From positions 496,001 through 560,000 of the forward strand of contig NZ_JBHSHY010000001.1 of NCBI RefSeq assembly GCF_042653205.1: DNA of 64,000 bases, read 5' to 3'. This DNA comes from Paenibacillus_Z sp042653205. GTDB taxonomy: Bacteria > Bacillota > Bacilli > Paenibacillales > Paenibacillaceae. Positions 1 through 8,258 of this stretch are shown in pieces (within the stretch, counting starts at the first letter, position 1; every line of letters starts with the position of its first letter). A program made the translations under genes and the position numbers. The notes under the pieces are model-generated. The model was not told where the DNA came from, ran no database searches, and was given only the letters and a program-made list of their open reading frames with translations.

Positions 1-554
1 TCGATCGCGACTTGGCGTTCCACATACACGGCTTCCGCTTCGCCCTGCACTAGCGACCGCAGCGATCTTCGCCCTGCGCCCGCCTCACCCTCAACCTTCG
101 CGCTTGCCAGCTCCATCAACGCCGGTCTGCCCGCGGATGGGCCCGCCTGTCCCAGCACTTCGCCGAGCTGCCGGGCGGCCTCCCGCTTGAGCAGGCCGAG
201 CTTCGCCGGATCGTCCTCCGCGATCCCGATGACCGCCCCGTTCAGATCCGCCGCGGAACGCAGCGCGGAATCCGAACGCACGAGGATCGCATGCCGCCGC
301 TCCGTCAACTGAAGGCCGATGACCGCGGCGTCTTCCCCCGCGGCGAGCCGCCGGAGCGCCCGGACGGGGTGTTCGAACGCGAGATAATCGTCATGCCCCG
401 GTTGCCGGAGCAGCCGGTAAGACCCGGCATCCCGCGTCACCGGGATGCCGCTGCGGCGCAGATCCAAGGGCAGCTCCCCGAGGGAATACGCGAGCGCCAG
501 CCCATGAGGCACGCTAGGCTCCGCGGCAGACAGCGCTTCTACATGTATCGACAT
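1..554 (-). CDS. DszB-like desulfinase / substrate-binding-like protein (partial)
   Basis: This gene runs off the left edge; only its first ~184 codons are present. The ATG at 554 follows GGAGG with a 6-nt spacer, and the gene starts 23 nt after the DszA-like gene, so the two are co-transcribed. There is no signal peptide. The N-terminus (LAYSLGELPL) and a later stretch (LVRSDSALRSAADLNGAVIG) resemble the periplasmic-binding-protein fold of DszB, which removes sulfite from 2'-hydroxybiphenyl-2-sulfinate. The DszA-like and DszC-like neighbours strengthen this. Active-site residues further along are outside the window, so a cytoplasmic NMT1/SsuA-like binding protein is the main alternative. Confidence 0.55.
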   Translation of the reverse strand, partial: MSIHVEALSAAEPSVPHGLALAYSLGELPLDLRRSGIPVTRDAGSYRLLRQPGHDDYLAFEHPVRALRRLAAGEDAAVIGLQLTERRHAILVRSDSALRSAADLNGAVIGIAEDDPAKLGLLKREAARQLGEVLGQAGPSAGRPALMELASAKVEGEAGAGRRSLRSLVQGEAEAVYVERQVAI

Positions 555-577
555 CCTGATCCTCCTGTCCTGTCCTG

Positions 578-1957
578 TCAGGTCATGGTAGTTTGCTTGC
601 GATAAGCCGCGCCGGGGTGGTCTTGAGGCAGCCGGCGGACTCCAGCGCCGAACAAGCGCTCCCGCAAGGTCTCCTCCTCGTATTCCTCCCGGAACAACCC
701 CCTGCGCTGCAGCACGGGCACGACCAGCTCGATGAAATCCCGCAGCGTATCGGGCGAGAGAATCTGGATGACGTTGAAGCCGTCAACGCCGGCCTCTTCT
801 ACCCAATATTCGATGCGGTCGGCGACCTCCTCCGGCGTCCCGACGGCGAATAATCCCCGTCCGCCGAGCGTCCCCAGCGTCTCCTTGATTTCGCGAACCG
901 TTTTGGGCCGCGGGCTGTCCTTCGTGAATTGGGCCGCAGCCGTCCGCCCGTGGTCCGTCTCCGCGTAGGTCAGCACCTCGTCCGGCGCATAAGCGGACAG
1001 ATCGTACCCGCTTCCGCCGCCGTAATGCGCCAGCACGCCTTCCAGGCTGTACAGCGCTTGAAAGCTCTCGAGTTTACGCTGCGCTTCCTCGCGCGTCCTG
1101 CCCACGATCGCAAGCAAGCCCGTCATCAGCTTGATATGCGCGGGATTCCTACCAAGGGCGGCGGCTTGCTTGCGAATGTCGGCCGCGTTGCGCTTCAAGG
1201 CTTCCGTGCTTCCGCCCCCCAGGAAGACGGCCTCCGCGTGCTTCGCGGCGAACGCGCGCCCGCGCGAAGAGCTGCCGGCCTGATAGATGACCGGCGTCCG
1301 CTGCGCGGAAGGCTCGCTCAGATGCGGACCGGCCACCTGAAAGTAACGTCCCTCGTGGTTGATGAGATGGACCTTCCCGGGATCCGTGTAGATCCCCCGC
1401 CCGACGTCGCGAATGACCGCATCGTCCTCCCAGCTGCCCTCCCACAGCTTATACGAGACGTCCAGGAATTCATCCGCGATCTCATAGCGCTCGTCGTGGG
1501 CGATCATGCGATGCAGCCCGAAATTCCGGGCCGCGCTGGGCAAGTAGGACGTGACGACGTTCCACGCCACCCTCCCGTTGGTCAAATGATCAAGCGTCGA
1601 CATCCGTCTCGCATGCGCGAAGGGCTTCTCGTACGTCGTGGAGAACGTGACGGCGAAGCCAAGGCGACTCGTCGCGAGCGCCATCGGAGGGACAACGAGC
1701 AGCGGGTCGTTGCAAGGAATTTGCACCGCCTCGCGAATGGCCGTCTCCGGTCCTTGCTTGTACACATCGTACACCCCGACGACGTCCGCCAAGAACAGTG
1801 CGTCGAACTTTCCGCGTTCGAGCAGCTCCGCCAGCTCCGTCCAATAGCGGATATCCGTGTAGCGGTGGCGGTTGTTCGCCGGATGACGCCACAGGCCGTG
1901 CACGATGTGGCCGACGCAGTTCATCTCGAACGCGTTGAGATGAATCTTTTTAGGCAT
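578..1957 (-). CDS. FMN-dependent monooxygenase, NtaA/SnaA/DszA family
   Basis: The 459-residue protein has the length and motifs of the NtaA/SnaA/DszA class of reduced-flavin-dependent class C monooxygenases. The N-terminus carries HGLWRHP and FDALFLADVVGVYD, followed by the SRLGFAVTFSTTYEKPF and LDHLTNGRVAWNVVTS blocks typical of luciferase-like TIM barrels in this family. Such enzymes oxidise aromatic or alkyl sulfur compounds or chelators and need a separate flavin reductase; none is seen here. It lies 21 nt after the MetI-like permease gene and before the DszB-like gene, in a sulfur-uptake operon. The exact substrate cannot be read from sequence; DszA itself acts on dibenzothiophene sulfone. 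Confidence 0.88.
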   Translation of the reverse strand: MPKKIHLNAFEMNCVGHIVHGLWRHPANNRHRYTDIRYWTELAELLERGKFDALFLADVVGVYDVYKQGPETAIREAVQIPCNDPLLVVPPMALATSRLGFAVTFSTTYEKPFAHARRMSTLDHLTNGRVAWNVVTSYLPSAARNFGLHRMIAHDERYEIADEFLDVSYKLWEGSWEDDAVIRDVGRGIYTDPGKVHLINHEGRYFQVAGPHLSEPSAQRTPVIYQAGSSSRGRAFAAKHAEAVFLGGGSTEALKRNAADIRKQAAALGRNPAHIKLMTGLLAIVGRTREEAQRKLESFQALYSLEGVLAHYGGGSGYDLSAYAPDEVLTYAETDHGRTAAAQFTKDSPRPKTVREIKETLGTLGGRGLFAVGTPEEVADRIEYWVEEAGVDGFNVIQILSPDTLRDFIELVVPVLQRRGLFREEYEEETLRERLFGAGVRRLPQDHPGAAYRKQTTMT

Positions 1958-1978
1958 GTTCCGTCCCCCTTTCTTTTC

Positions 1979-2644
1979 TTATAAGCGTTTATCTAACTTG
2001 CGCACGATGTAGTTGCCGGTGAACTGGAAGACTTGCACGAACAGCACCATGATGATGATCGTCACGAACATGACGTCGGTCTCATAGCGGTAGTATCCGT
2101 ACCGGATGGCGAAATCGCCGATGCCTCCCCCGCCGACAAGCCCCGCGACCGTCGAGTAGGACAAGAAACTGACCGTGACGATCGTAATCGAATTGGCGAT
2201 CCCGGAGCGGGCTTCCGTGTACAGCACCTTCCATACGATTTGAAATTTATTGGCGCCCATCGATTCGGCGGCTTCCACGACGCCGCGGTTGACGTCCAGG
2301 AGAATCTGCTCGATGAACCGGGCGAAGTACGGCACGGCGTTAATAATCATGGGTACGGTCGCGGCCGTCGTCCCGAGCGCCGTGCCTACGAGGAGGCGGG
2401 TGAACGGGATAATCGCGATCATCAGGATCAGAAACGGAAAGGACCGCATGATATTGACGAAACCGTTGAGAACGACGTAAAACTTCGGCCATTTCAAAAA
2501 CGAATTCGGCCGGGTCAGGAATAAGATGGTGCCGAGCGGCGTCCCGATCGCAACCGCGATGGGGATCGTCAGAACCAGCATGTATAACGTCTCGAGCAGC
2601 GCCTGAATCAATTCAGGCCATGCCGTGCCGACATGGCTAAGCAT
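1979..2644 (-). CDS. metI: Methionine-type ABC transporter permease (MetI-like)
   Basis: This 221-residue integral membrane protein is the channel subunit of a MetNIQ-type importer. It has about five hydrophobic segments and the permease EAA loop (EAAESMGANKFQIVWKVL) that docks on the ATPase. I chose ATG 2644, which overlaps the end of metN by 8 nt; the longer reading starts with an Arg/Ser-rich tail that does not look like MetI. Length agrees with MetI (about 220). It lies between metN and the DszA-like gene, so imported sulfur compounds probably feed the monooxygenases. Substrate could be methionine, its derivatives or another organosulfur compound. Confidence 0.9.
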   Translation of the reverse strand: MLSHVGTAWPELIQALLETLYMLVLTIPIAVAIGTPLGTILFLTRPNSFLKWPKFYVVLNGFVNIMRSFPFLILMIAIIPFTRLLVGTALGTTAATVPMIINAVPYFARFIEQILLDVNRGVVEAAESMGANKFQIVWKVLYTEARSGIANSITIVTVSFLSYSTVAGLVGGGGIGDFAIRYGYYRYETDVMFVTIIIMVLFVQVFQFTGNYIVRKLDKRL

Positions 2645-3407
2645 AGCTCGCCTCCAATTCCCGCTCCAAGGCGATTTCGTTCTTGAACAAATATTGCGCG
2701 ATCGGCGATTGCGGCACGATGTTCTTCTCGCGCAAGTCGAACTTCTCAACGATCTTGCCGTGCTCCATGACGGCGACCTTGTTGCATATCGCCTTCACCA
2801 CGTTCATCTCGTGCGTCACGATGACGATGGTGATGCCCAAATTGCGGTTGATATCCTGAAGCGCGGCCAGGATGCTGCCCGTCGTTTGCGGGTCCACCGA
2901 CGAGGTCGGCTCGTCGCACAGCAGAATCTTCGGGCTGCCGGCCAGCGCCCGGGCTATCGCGACCCGCTGCTTCTGCCCGCCGCTTAATTTGGCCGGATAT
3001 GCCTTGGCCTTGTCGGACAAGCCGACCATCTCCAAGCAGCTCTCGATGCGCGGCCTGCGCTCGGCTCGGGGAACCTTGGCGATCTCGAGCGGGAAGCTGA
3101 CGTTGTCGTAGACGTTGCGGTTATTGAGCAGGTTAAAATGCTGAAAAATCATGCCGATCTCCAGCCGTCTCTTCCGCAGCTCGCGCAGCGGCAGCGCGGT
3201 GAGCTCTTCGCCGTCGACGACCACGGTCCCCTCGTCCGGCCGTTCCAACAAATTGATCGTGCGCAGCAGCGTCGATTTGCCGGCGCCGCTGAAGCCGATC
3301 AGCCCGTAAATATCGCCCTGCTCCACGGTAAGGGAAGCGGAGGATACCGCATGCAGCGGTCCCCCGGCCGTCTCGAACGTCTTGCTGATGTTGTCCAGGG
3401 TGATCAT
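2637..3407 (-). CDS. metN: Methionine-type ABC transporter ATPase (MetN-like, lacks NIL domain)
   Basis: The 256-residue cytoplasmic ATPase powers the importer. It shows Walker A (GFSGAGKS), Q-loop (IFQHFNLL), signature LSGGQKQR, Walker B (ILLCDEPTSSVDP) and switch histidine (VTHEMNVV). Typical MetN is about 340 residues and ends in a NIL/ACT domain that binds methionine and inhibits transport. Here the protein stops about 80 residues earlier, so that regulatory domain is absent, as in some MetN relatives in sulfonate or alkyl-sulfur clusters. It follows metQ by 18 nt and overlaps metI by 8 nt. Confidence 0.9.
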   Translation of the reverse strand: MITLDNISKTFETAGGPLHAVSSASLTVEQGDIYGLIGFSGAGKSTLLRTINLLERPDEGTVVVDGEELTALPLRELRKRRLEIGMIFQHFNLLNNRNVYDNVSFPLEIAKVPRAERRPRIESCLEMVGLSDKAKAYPAKLSGGQKQRVAIARALAGSPKILLCDEPTSSVDPQTTGSILAALQDINRNLGITIVIVTHEMNVVKAICNKVAVMEHGKIVEKFDLREKNIVPQSPIAQYLFKNEIALERELEASYA

Positions 3408-3425
3408 GATAAGCCCCTCCCATCG

Positions 3426-4316
3426 TTACTTATTCAGATAATCCAGGCTCTCTATGGCATCGCCGTATTTTTCCTTGTAAAAGTCTTTAATCGCTTGGCT
3501 CTCGTACGCTTTTTGGAGCGCCTTGATCTTCGGCGTGCCGAGCAGCTTATTGTTCACGGCCACGATCCCTTTGTACGGCAAGTCTTTGCCGTCTTCCAGC
3601 GCCAATGCGTCCTGCTTGGGCTTATAGCCGATTTGAACGGCCGTGCCTGCAAACAGAAAGCCTACGTCGACGTCGTCCAGCGTCCGCTGCAGCATCAATT
3701 GATCGACTTCCTTGAATTTGTAGCGATGCGGGTTGTCGGTAATGTCTTTCAGCGTGGTATGGATGACGTCCACGCCGTCCTTCAGCTTCAGCAGCCCGAG
3801 ATCGCGCAGCATGAACAAGGCGCGGCCGTTGTTCGCCGGATCGACGGGAATGCCGATCAGGGCGCCGTCGGGAACGTCTTTGAACGACTTATACTTTTTG
3901 GAATACAGCCCGGAGGGCGTGAACGTGGTATAGAAGGCTCTGGAGATGTTTTTCAGGCCCTGATCCTTGACGAACTGATCGAAATACGCCTCGTGCTGGA
4001 ACGAGTTCGTATCCGCTTCGCCGTCGTTGACGATCTTGTTCGGCTGAATGATGTCATTCACGACGACATAATCCAACGTATAGCCGTCTTTGGCTAACTC
4101 GGTTTTTAAAATTTTCACGATCTCGCTGTTAAACCCCGCGTCGCTCATCACATGATGAATGATCTTATCCTCCGGGTTCTCGGCTGCGGACTTTCCGTTC
4201 CCCGTGCCTGCCGTTGTGCCCGCGGCCTGGTCCGAATTTCCCTTCCCGCATGCCGCGGCCAGGAAAGTCAGGGCGAGGACGAGCATAAGCGCGGTCAATC
4301 GAATGGGTTTCTTCAT
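3426..4316 (-). CDS. metQ: MetQ/NlpA-family substrate-binding lipoprotein
   Basis: This 296-residue protein captures substrate outside the membrane for the MetNI transporter. It has a lipoprotein signal peptide (MKKPIRLTALMLVLALTF, then LAAAC with the lipidated cysteine at residue 23) and a Gly/Ser/Thr-rich linker. The mature part is NlpA-like: HHVMSDAGFNSEIVKILK, DGEADTNSFQHEAYFDQF and GALIGIPVDPANNGRALFML, the last being the family's ligand-loop signature. It lies 45 nt after the DszC-like gene and 18 nt before metN. Ligand is unknown; family members bind L- or D-methionine or peptides, but the neighbours suggest another organosulfur compound is possible. Confidence 0.9.
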   Translation of the reverse strand: MKKPIRLTALMLVLALTFLAAACGKGNSDQAAGTTAGTGNGKSAAENPEDKIIHHVMSDAGFNSEIVKILKTELAKDGYTLDYVVVNDIIQPNKIVNDGEADTNSFQHEAYFDQFVKDQGLKNISRAFYTTFTPSGLYSKKYKSFKDVPDGALIGIPVDPANNGRALFMLRDLGLLKLKDGVDVIHTTLKDITDNPHRYKFKEVDQLMLQRTLDDVDVGFLFAGTAVQIGYKPKQDALALEDGKDLPYKGIVAVNNKLLGTPKIKALQKAYESQAIKDFYKEKYGDAIESLDYLNK

Positions 4317-4361
4317 CCTTCTACGACTCCTTTTGAATGGATTTATAGGAAAGCCTCAAGA

Positions 4362-5645
4362 CTAGGACGGCGGGCTGTGCCGGACGTCGCTGTCCCCAGT
4401 TGTCTGGTCGGTATGTAAGGGGGAGCCGATGCCCGTCTGCCAGGCGAAAGGCGGGCGCGTGCCGTTCACGGCATAATCGCCCACGATCCGTTCCTTGTAG
4501 ATCAGCGGATTATGGGAGGCGATCGTCCGGGCATTGCGCCAGTACCGGTCCAGCGCCTTGGAGCGGATCGTCGCCGATGCGCCCAGCGCATCGAATAGCG
4601 CGGCCACGGCTTCAAGCACCAGCGCGGCCACGACCGTCTGCGCTTGCGCGACTTCGATCTCCGCCTCGACGCTCGTGCTGTCCGCGGATGCGTCATCCTC
4701 CCCGTCGTGCGCTTCGTCCGCGCGCCGCACGGCCTCGGCCGCCTTCTGCACGATGGCCCCCGCCGCGTAGGCCTGGCTATGCACGCGTCCCGCGACCTGC
4801 AGCACTTGCGGATCCTCGCTCGATCGGCCGGCGGCCGCGTGCGAATACGTGCGCCGCCGTTCGGCGATCGCCGCCGCGACGTCGCCTGCCGCCGCGCGGG
4901 CGATTCCGGCCAGCGTCGCCAGATGAACCATTTGGGCGAACGCCGCCGCGTACTTCGGATAGGTATCCCGCGCGAACACGTCGTCCGGTTCGACCGGCGT
5001 CTCCCGGAACACGGTCGTGCCGCTTCCCGTAAGCGTCTGCCCGAAGCCCTCCCAATCATCCGCGATCTCCACGCCGCCGGCCGTCGACGGGACCAGCGCA
5101 GTAACGATGTCGCCTTGATCGTCCGTGGCGCCGACGACGATCCAATCGGCGTACAGGGTTCCCGTGGAATAGAACTTCGTGCCGCTTACCCGCAGGCGGC
5201 CCTCCTGCGCGGTCAATGTCGTCGCGTAACGCCCGACCGGCGCGCTGCCGGTCTCCGTTAACGCGTTCCCGACGATCGCGCCATCCGCGATGCGCCGCAG
5301 CCACCTTCGCCGGCGTTCGCCATCCGGCAAGTGGAGAATCCGTTCGACGAATCCGAAGTGTATGCGGAGCGCCTGCGTCACGTTGGAATCGGCTTCCGAC
5401 AACTCGATCAGCAGCTGGAACAGCTCGGGAATCGAGGCGCCATAGCCCCCCTCCTCCACGGGAACGCGCAGGGCGCCGAATCGCTTCGCCTTCAGCCCAT
5501 GAATCTCTTCGTGCAGCAGCTTCCGGTTCAGCTCGCGTTCGACCGCGCCGGCGCGAATGCGCCGAAATTCGGGTCTGAACCGTTCGGCCAGCTGCTCGTA
5601 CGCGGCCGACGGACCGCGTCCCCACACCGCGTTACGCTGTCCCAT
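4362..5645 (-). CDS. Acyl-CoA-dehydrogenase-fold monooxygenase (DszC/SfnC-like)
   Basis: The 427-residue protein has the acyl-CoA dehydrogenase fold used by DszC, which oxidises dibenzothiophene to the sulfone with reduced FMN, and by SfnC-type sulfur proteins. Visible blocks are LRVPVEEGGYGASIPELFQL, ADSNVTQALRIHFGFVE, the flavin-region GNALTETGS, LRVSGTKFYSTGTLYADWIV and C-terminal RTIASHNPLIYKERIVGDY. ATG 5645 is chosen because AGGAGG lies 6 nt upstream; the in-frame ATG 27 nt further up has no good ribosome binding site. It heads the metQNI operon, 85 nt after a terminator-like hairpin behind the HpaB gene. Substrate is inferred only from the neighbours. Confidence 0.85.
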   Translation of the reverse strand: MGQRNAVWGRGPSAAYEQLAERFRPEFRRIRAGAVERELNRKLLHEEIHGLKAKRFGALRVPVEEGGYGASIPELFQLLIELSEADSNVTQALRIHFGFVERILHLPDGERRRRWLRRIADGAIVGNALTETGSAPVGRYATTLTAQEGRLRVSGTKFYSTGTLYADWIVVGATDDQGDIVTALVPSTAGGVEIADDWEGFGQTLTGSGTTVFRETPVEPDDVFARDTYPKYAAAFAQMVHLATLAGIARAAAGDVAAAIAERRRTYSHAAAGRSSEDPQVLQVAGRVHSQAYAAGAIVQKAAEAVRRADEAHDGEDDASADSTSVEAEIEVAQAQTVVAALVLEAVAALFDALGASATIRSKALDRYWRNARTIASHNPLIYKERIVGDYAVNGTRPPFAWQTGIGSPLHTDQTTGDSDVRHSPPS

Positions 5646-5730
5646 GCCGCGCCTCCTCGCTGCCTGCTCCATACGCTGCCATGAATCCGAACACTTCTGC
5701 TTCCATCGTCCACACTGCCTTTCCTCATAA

Positions 5731-5769
5731 ATAAAAGAGACCTGCTGCCCTTATGGGGCTGAAGGTCTC
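5731..5769 (-). terminator. Rho-independent terminator after the HpaB-family gene
   Basis: On the minus strand GAGACCT (5763-5769) pairs with AGGTCTC (5737-5743) around a smaller inner GC stem, followed by TTTTATTTA. It lies between the HpaB-family gene and the DszC-like gene and could end the first transcript or act as an attenuator for the downstream operon. Confidence 0.7.
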
Positions 5770-5793
5770 CGGTGGTCCGGTCGAACGGTTATG

Positions 5794-7251
5794 CTATATA
5801 GGGGCGGCAGCGCCGCGCTTGGCGGAGTCTTGGATCAGCTTCCAGATCGGGGCCGTCAGACTCTCCTTGTCGGACGACAAGTACTGGTTCGCGTAGCCCC
5901 GCACCGGATCCCCGGCGTAAAAGCGTTCGTACAGCTCATGCCTGGCGCCCAAGGGACTTCCGATCAAGTCCCAGGCGAGCTTGAACAGCCGGACCTTCTT
6001 CTCCGCGCTGACCGTCGCACCCTCGAAATATTGACTCATCAGGTCCGATATCGTGCCGTAGAAGTCCTCGATGCTGGAAGGGACTTGCACGAATCCGCCG
6101 CCGCCGACCTGCTGTAGGATATCGACCGCGCGCGGATAAAACTTCGTCCCGATGTTTCGGGCCGTATGGATGTAGGACAGCTCCGGGACGAGCACGCCGT
6201 TCCCGTCGAATGCAGCTTGCGTCTCGGAAGCGATGACGAGGGCTTTCATGCAATCGATTTGCGTCAGCAGCTCGCCGAGTTTCTCTTGGATATGCAGATA
6301 ACCGGCAACCCCGATCGCCTCCGCAATCGCAAACGTCACCCCGGCAATAAATTCGAGCTTGGCGACATAGCGGACGATATTTTGGTGAAACGCAAGAGCA
6401 TTCGCGGTCGTGTTCGCCCTCAGCGCCATCACCTTCGCGGGGTCGCCGTACAGCAGGACGCGTTCCCAAGGGATCAGGACGTCATCGAAGAAGAGAACCG
6501 CGTCCATCTCGTCGTACCTCGCGCTAATCGGCGAATCGTGCTCGTTGTCGCTGGCGAACGACTGCCGGCACACAATATGCAGGCCCGGCGAATTCGCGGG
6601 AACGATCAGGACATGGGCATGCTCCCGGTGCGCCTGTTCCAGCTTGAGAAACGAGAAGATCACGAAATCATGCGTGTACGGCGCGCCGGTGGCGATCATT
6701 TTCGCACCCCGGACCACGATACCTTCGCTCGTTTCCTTGACGACGTGCAGGAATCGCGATGCAATGCGGTCATCGTCCAGGCCGCTGGAGCGGTCGATCT
6801 GAGGATCGATAATGGCGGTCGTCAAGAACAGATCGTTGTCCCGGGCCGTTTCGTAATACGCCGCGATTTTGCCGGCAAAGCCGGGCTCCAAGCGCTCCAC
6901 CTCATGGCGCGCCGCGTACCAGCCGGTAACGAACGAACGCGCGTAGTCCGAAAGCCGGCTCATCATCCCGTTGCACTGTTTGGACCAGAAGGCAAAGGAT
7001 TGACTTCGCTGGGCGAGCTGCCCCGGGGTATGGGGAACCAAGAACGAGCTGTGCGCGTAGGCTTCCCGGCCCTCGACCCGGTATCCGGCCTGATCGCGAA
7101 GCAGCGGATCGTCCAGCGTATTGAAGAGATAGCGGATCGTGCCCAGCGTCCCGCGAAAGGCGGGATGCGTCTCGAGCCCGGTCACCTTGCTTCCGTTTAG
7201 CCACACCGTCCGCCCGTCGTTCAGGCTTTTCAAAAAGGCATCGCCTCTCAC
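5794..7251 (-). CDS. 4-hydroxyphenylacetate 3-hydroxylase (HpaB) family flavin monooxygenase
   Basis: This 485-residue cytoplasmic enzyme belongs to the two-component HpaB/PvcC group, which hydroxylates phenolic substrates with reduced FAD from a partner reductase. Family blocks are TIRYLFNTLDDPLLRDQAGY near residue 40, DNDLFLTTAIIDPQIDRS, GIVVRGAKMIATGAPYTHDF, VLFFDDVLIPWERVLLYGD and QVGGGGFVQVPSS. The start is GTG at 7251, preceded by AAAGGAGGTGAACAA. A TetR gene lies upstream. No HpaC-like reductase is in the window. Given the desulfurisation genes behind it, it may oxidise an aromatic intermediate released with sulfur. Confidence 0.85.
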   Translation of the reverse strand: MRGDAFLKSLNDGRTVWLNGSKVTGLETHPAFRGTLGTIRYLFNTLDDPLLRDQAGYRVEGREAYAHSSFLVPHTPGQLAQRSQSFAFWSKQCNGMMSRLSDYARSFVTGWYAARHEVERLEPGFAGKIAAYYETARDNDLFLTTAIIDPQIDRSSGLDDDRIASRFLHVVKETSEGIVVRGAKMIATGAPYTHDFVIFSFLKLEQAHREHAHVLIVPANSPGLHIVCRQSFASDNEHDSPISARYDEMDAVLFFDDVLIPWERVLLYGDPAKVMALRANTTANALAFHQNIVRYVAKLEFIAGVTFAIAEAIGVAGYLHIQEKLGELLTQIDCMKALVIASETQAAFDGNGVLVPELSYIHTARNIGTKFYPRAVDILQQVGGGGFVQVPSSIEDFYGTISDLMSQYFEGATVSAEKKVRLFKLAWDLIGSPLGARHELYERFYAGDPVRGYANQYLSSDKESLTAPIWKLIQDSAKRGAAAPI

Positions 7252-7270
7252 TTGTTCACCTCCTTTATCA

Positions 7271-7303
7271 ATACTTATAATTCCGATTTGTTAACTCAGG
7301 TAT
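7271..7303 (-). promoter_or_regulatory. Candidate operator (CymR-like half-site) before the HpaB-family gene
   Basis: On the minus strand this leader region holds CGGAATTAT inside a longer AATAC...GTATT inverted arrangement, downstream of the candidate promoter. The GGAATTAT core resembles half-sites of the sulfur repressor CymR of Bacillales. The position after the promoter suits repression. This is resemblance only; no full consensus was scored. Confidence 0.3.
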
Positions 7304-7316
7304 TGGGATTGGGTAT

Positions 7317-7346
7317 ATCTTACTGCCTGCGCCTTTCAAGGGTCAA
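7317..7346 (-). promoter_or_regulatory. Candidate sigma-A promoter for the sulfur cluster
   Basis: On the minus strand TTGACC (7341-7346) and TAAGAT (7317-7322) are separated by 18 nt, about 65 nt before the GTG start of the HpaB-family gene. The -35 box is close to consensus and the -10 box is weaker. Confidence 0.45.
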
Positions 7347-7430
7347 CAAACAGTATTCGGGGAGATGACGCTTATCGGTCAATCATCCAGATCATGTACG
7401 CTGCGCGATCGTGAATCCGACAGGAGGGCT

Positions 7431-8042
7431 TCATTTGTTCGCCTCAAAGTTCATCGCGCGGTAGAATCCCATCGCCGCAAGCCTGCTCAGCTGGATCGCC
7501 ATATAGTTCGGCGAGTAGATCATCCCCTGCTTCAACCAGGAGACCGCGGTTCCCGTAATCCAGAGCGTCATGCTCTCCAGCAAGATATCCAGCGGAATCG
7601 GCTGCTTTTGATCCATGCGGTTGCTATCGATACGCATGGCCACAGTGTTCAGTACGGTTTTACTCAACTTTGCTTCGAACCCGGACTCTGGCAAACGCAG
7701 CAACAGCACGCGGTACGCAGCGGCATGTTCGGTCAAATGTTCAAAAAGGAGCGTGAAATACGGATCGGGCGCTTCCTGATGCGGTACATAACGGAGCACC
7801 GCGTTTTTGTTGGTTTCATACCGGTTTAGTAGCTCGGTCAGTTTTAGGTTGACGATCTGGTCCAATAAATCATATTTGTCCTTAAAATGAGCATAAAACG
7901 TGGAGCGACTGACATCGGCCGCTTCCGTGATATCCTTGACCACAATGGTATCGAACTGCTTCTTCTCGCATAAAGACAAAAAAGCAGTACTGATATGCTG
8001 TCTCGTCTTATGAATTCGACGATCCGTTCGAACCACGCTCAT
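7431..8042 (-). CDS. TetR-family transcriptional regulator
   Basis: The 203-residue protein has an N-terminal TetR DNA-binding domain: RIHKTRQHISTAFLSL, then the helix-turn-helix DITEAADVSRSTFYAHFKDK, followed by a C-terminal ligand domain of the type seen in DhaS-like regulators (TetR_C group). ATG 8042 is preferred over one 36 nt upstream, since GGAGG lies about 10 nt before it and the homology begins there. It lies just upstream of the HpaB-family gene on the same strand and may control it, binding an aromatic or sulfur ligand. The ligand and targets are not visible in the sequence. Confidence 0.88.
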   Translation of the reverse strand: MSVVRTDRRIHKTRQHISTAFLSLCEKKQFDTIVVKDITEAADVSRSTFYAHFKDKYDLLDQIVNLKLTELLNRYETNKNAVLRYVPHQEAPDPYFTLLFEHLTEHAAAYRVLLLRLPESGFEAKLSKTVLNTVAMRIDSNRMDQKQPIPLDILLESMTLWITGTAVSWLKQGMIYSPNYMAIQLSRLAAMGFYRAMNFEANK

Positions 8043-8227
8043 GTTGACCACACCTCCCTTATCTCGCGGAAAACACAATCATCACATTTGTTCGAAAACG
8101 AACAAATTTATTAATAATGTCCGTCTTACAGCTTTTGTTAACTGCTATCATACCGGACAATTCAGGGTAAATCAATTGGAATTATTGCATCTAGAAAGGC
8201 CATCGCTCCCATGGGACGGCGCGAGCA

Positions 8228-8257
8228 ATAAAAAAGAGAGAGCCCCAATAGGCTCTC
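8228..8257 (-). terminator. Rho-independent terminator at the end of the eCIS region
   Basis: On the minus strand GAGAGCC and GGCTCTC form a 7-bp stem around a 6-nt loop, followed by TCTTTTTTATT. It follows the decayed reading frame at 8259-8525 and is the first strong terminator after the nuclease gene, so it probably ends the eCIS operon. Confidence 0.8.
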
Positions 8258-8258
8258 G

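Noticed and set aside
929..1984. 351-codon plus-strand open frame opposite the DszA-like gene
   Set aside because: Arg/Val-rich shadow of a well-supported gene on the other strand, with no ribosome binding site.
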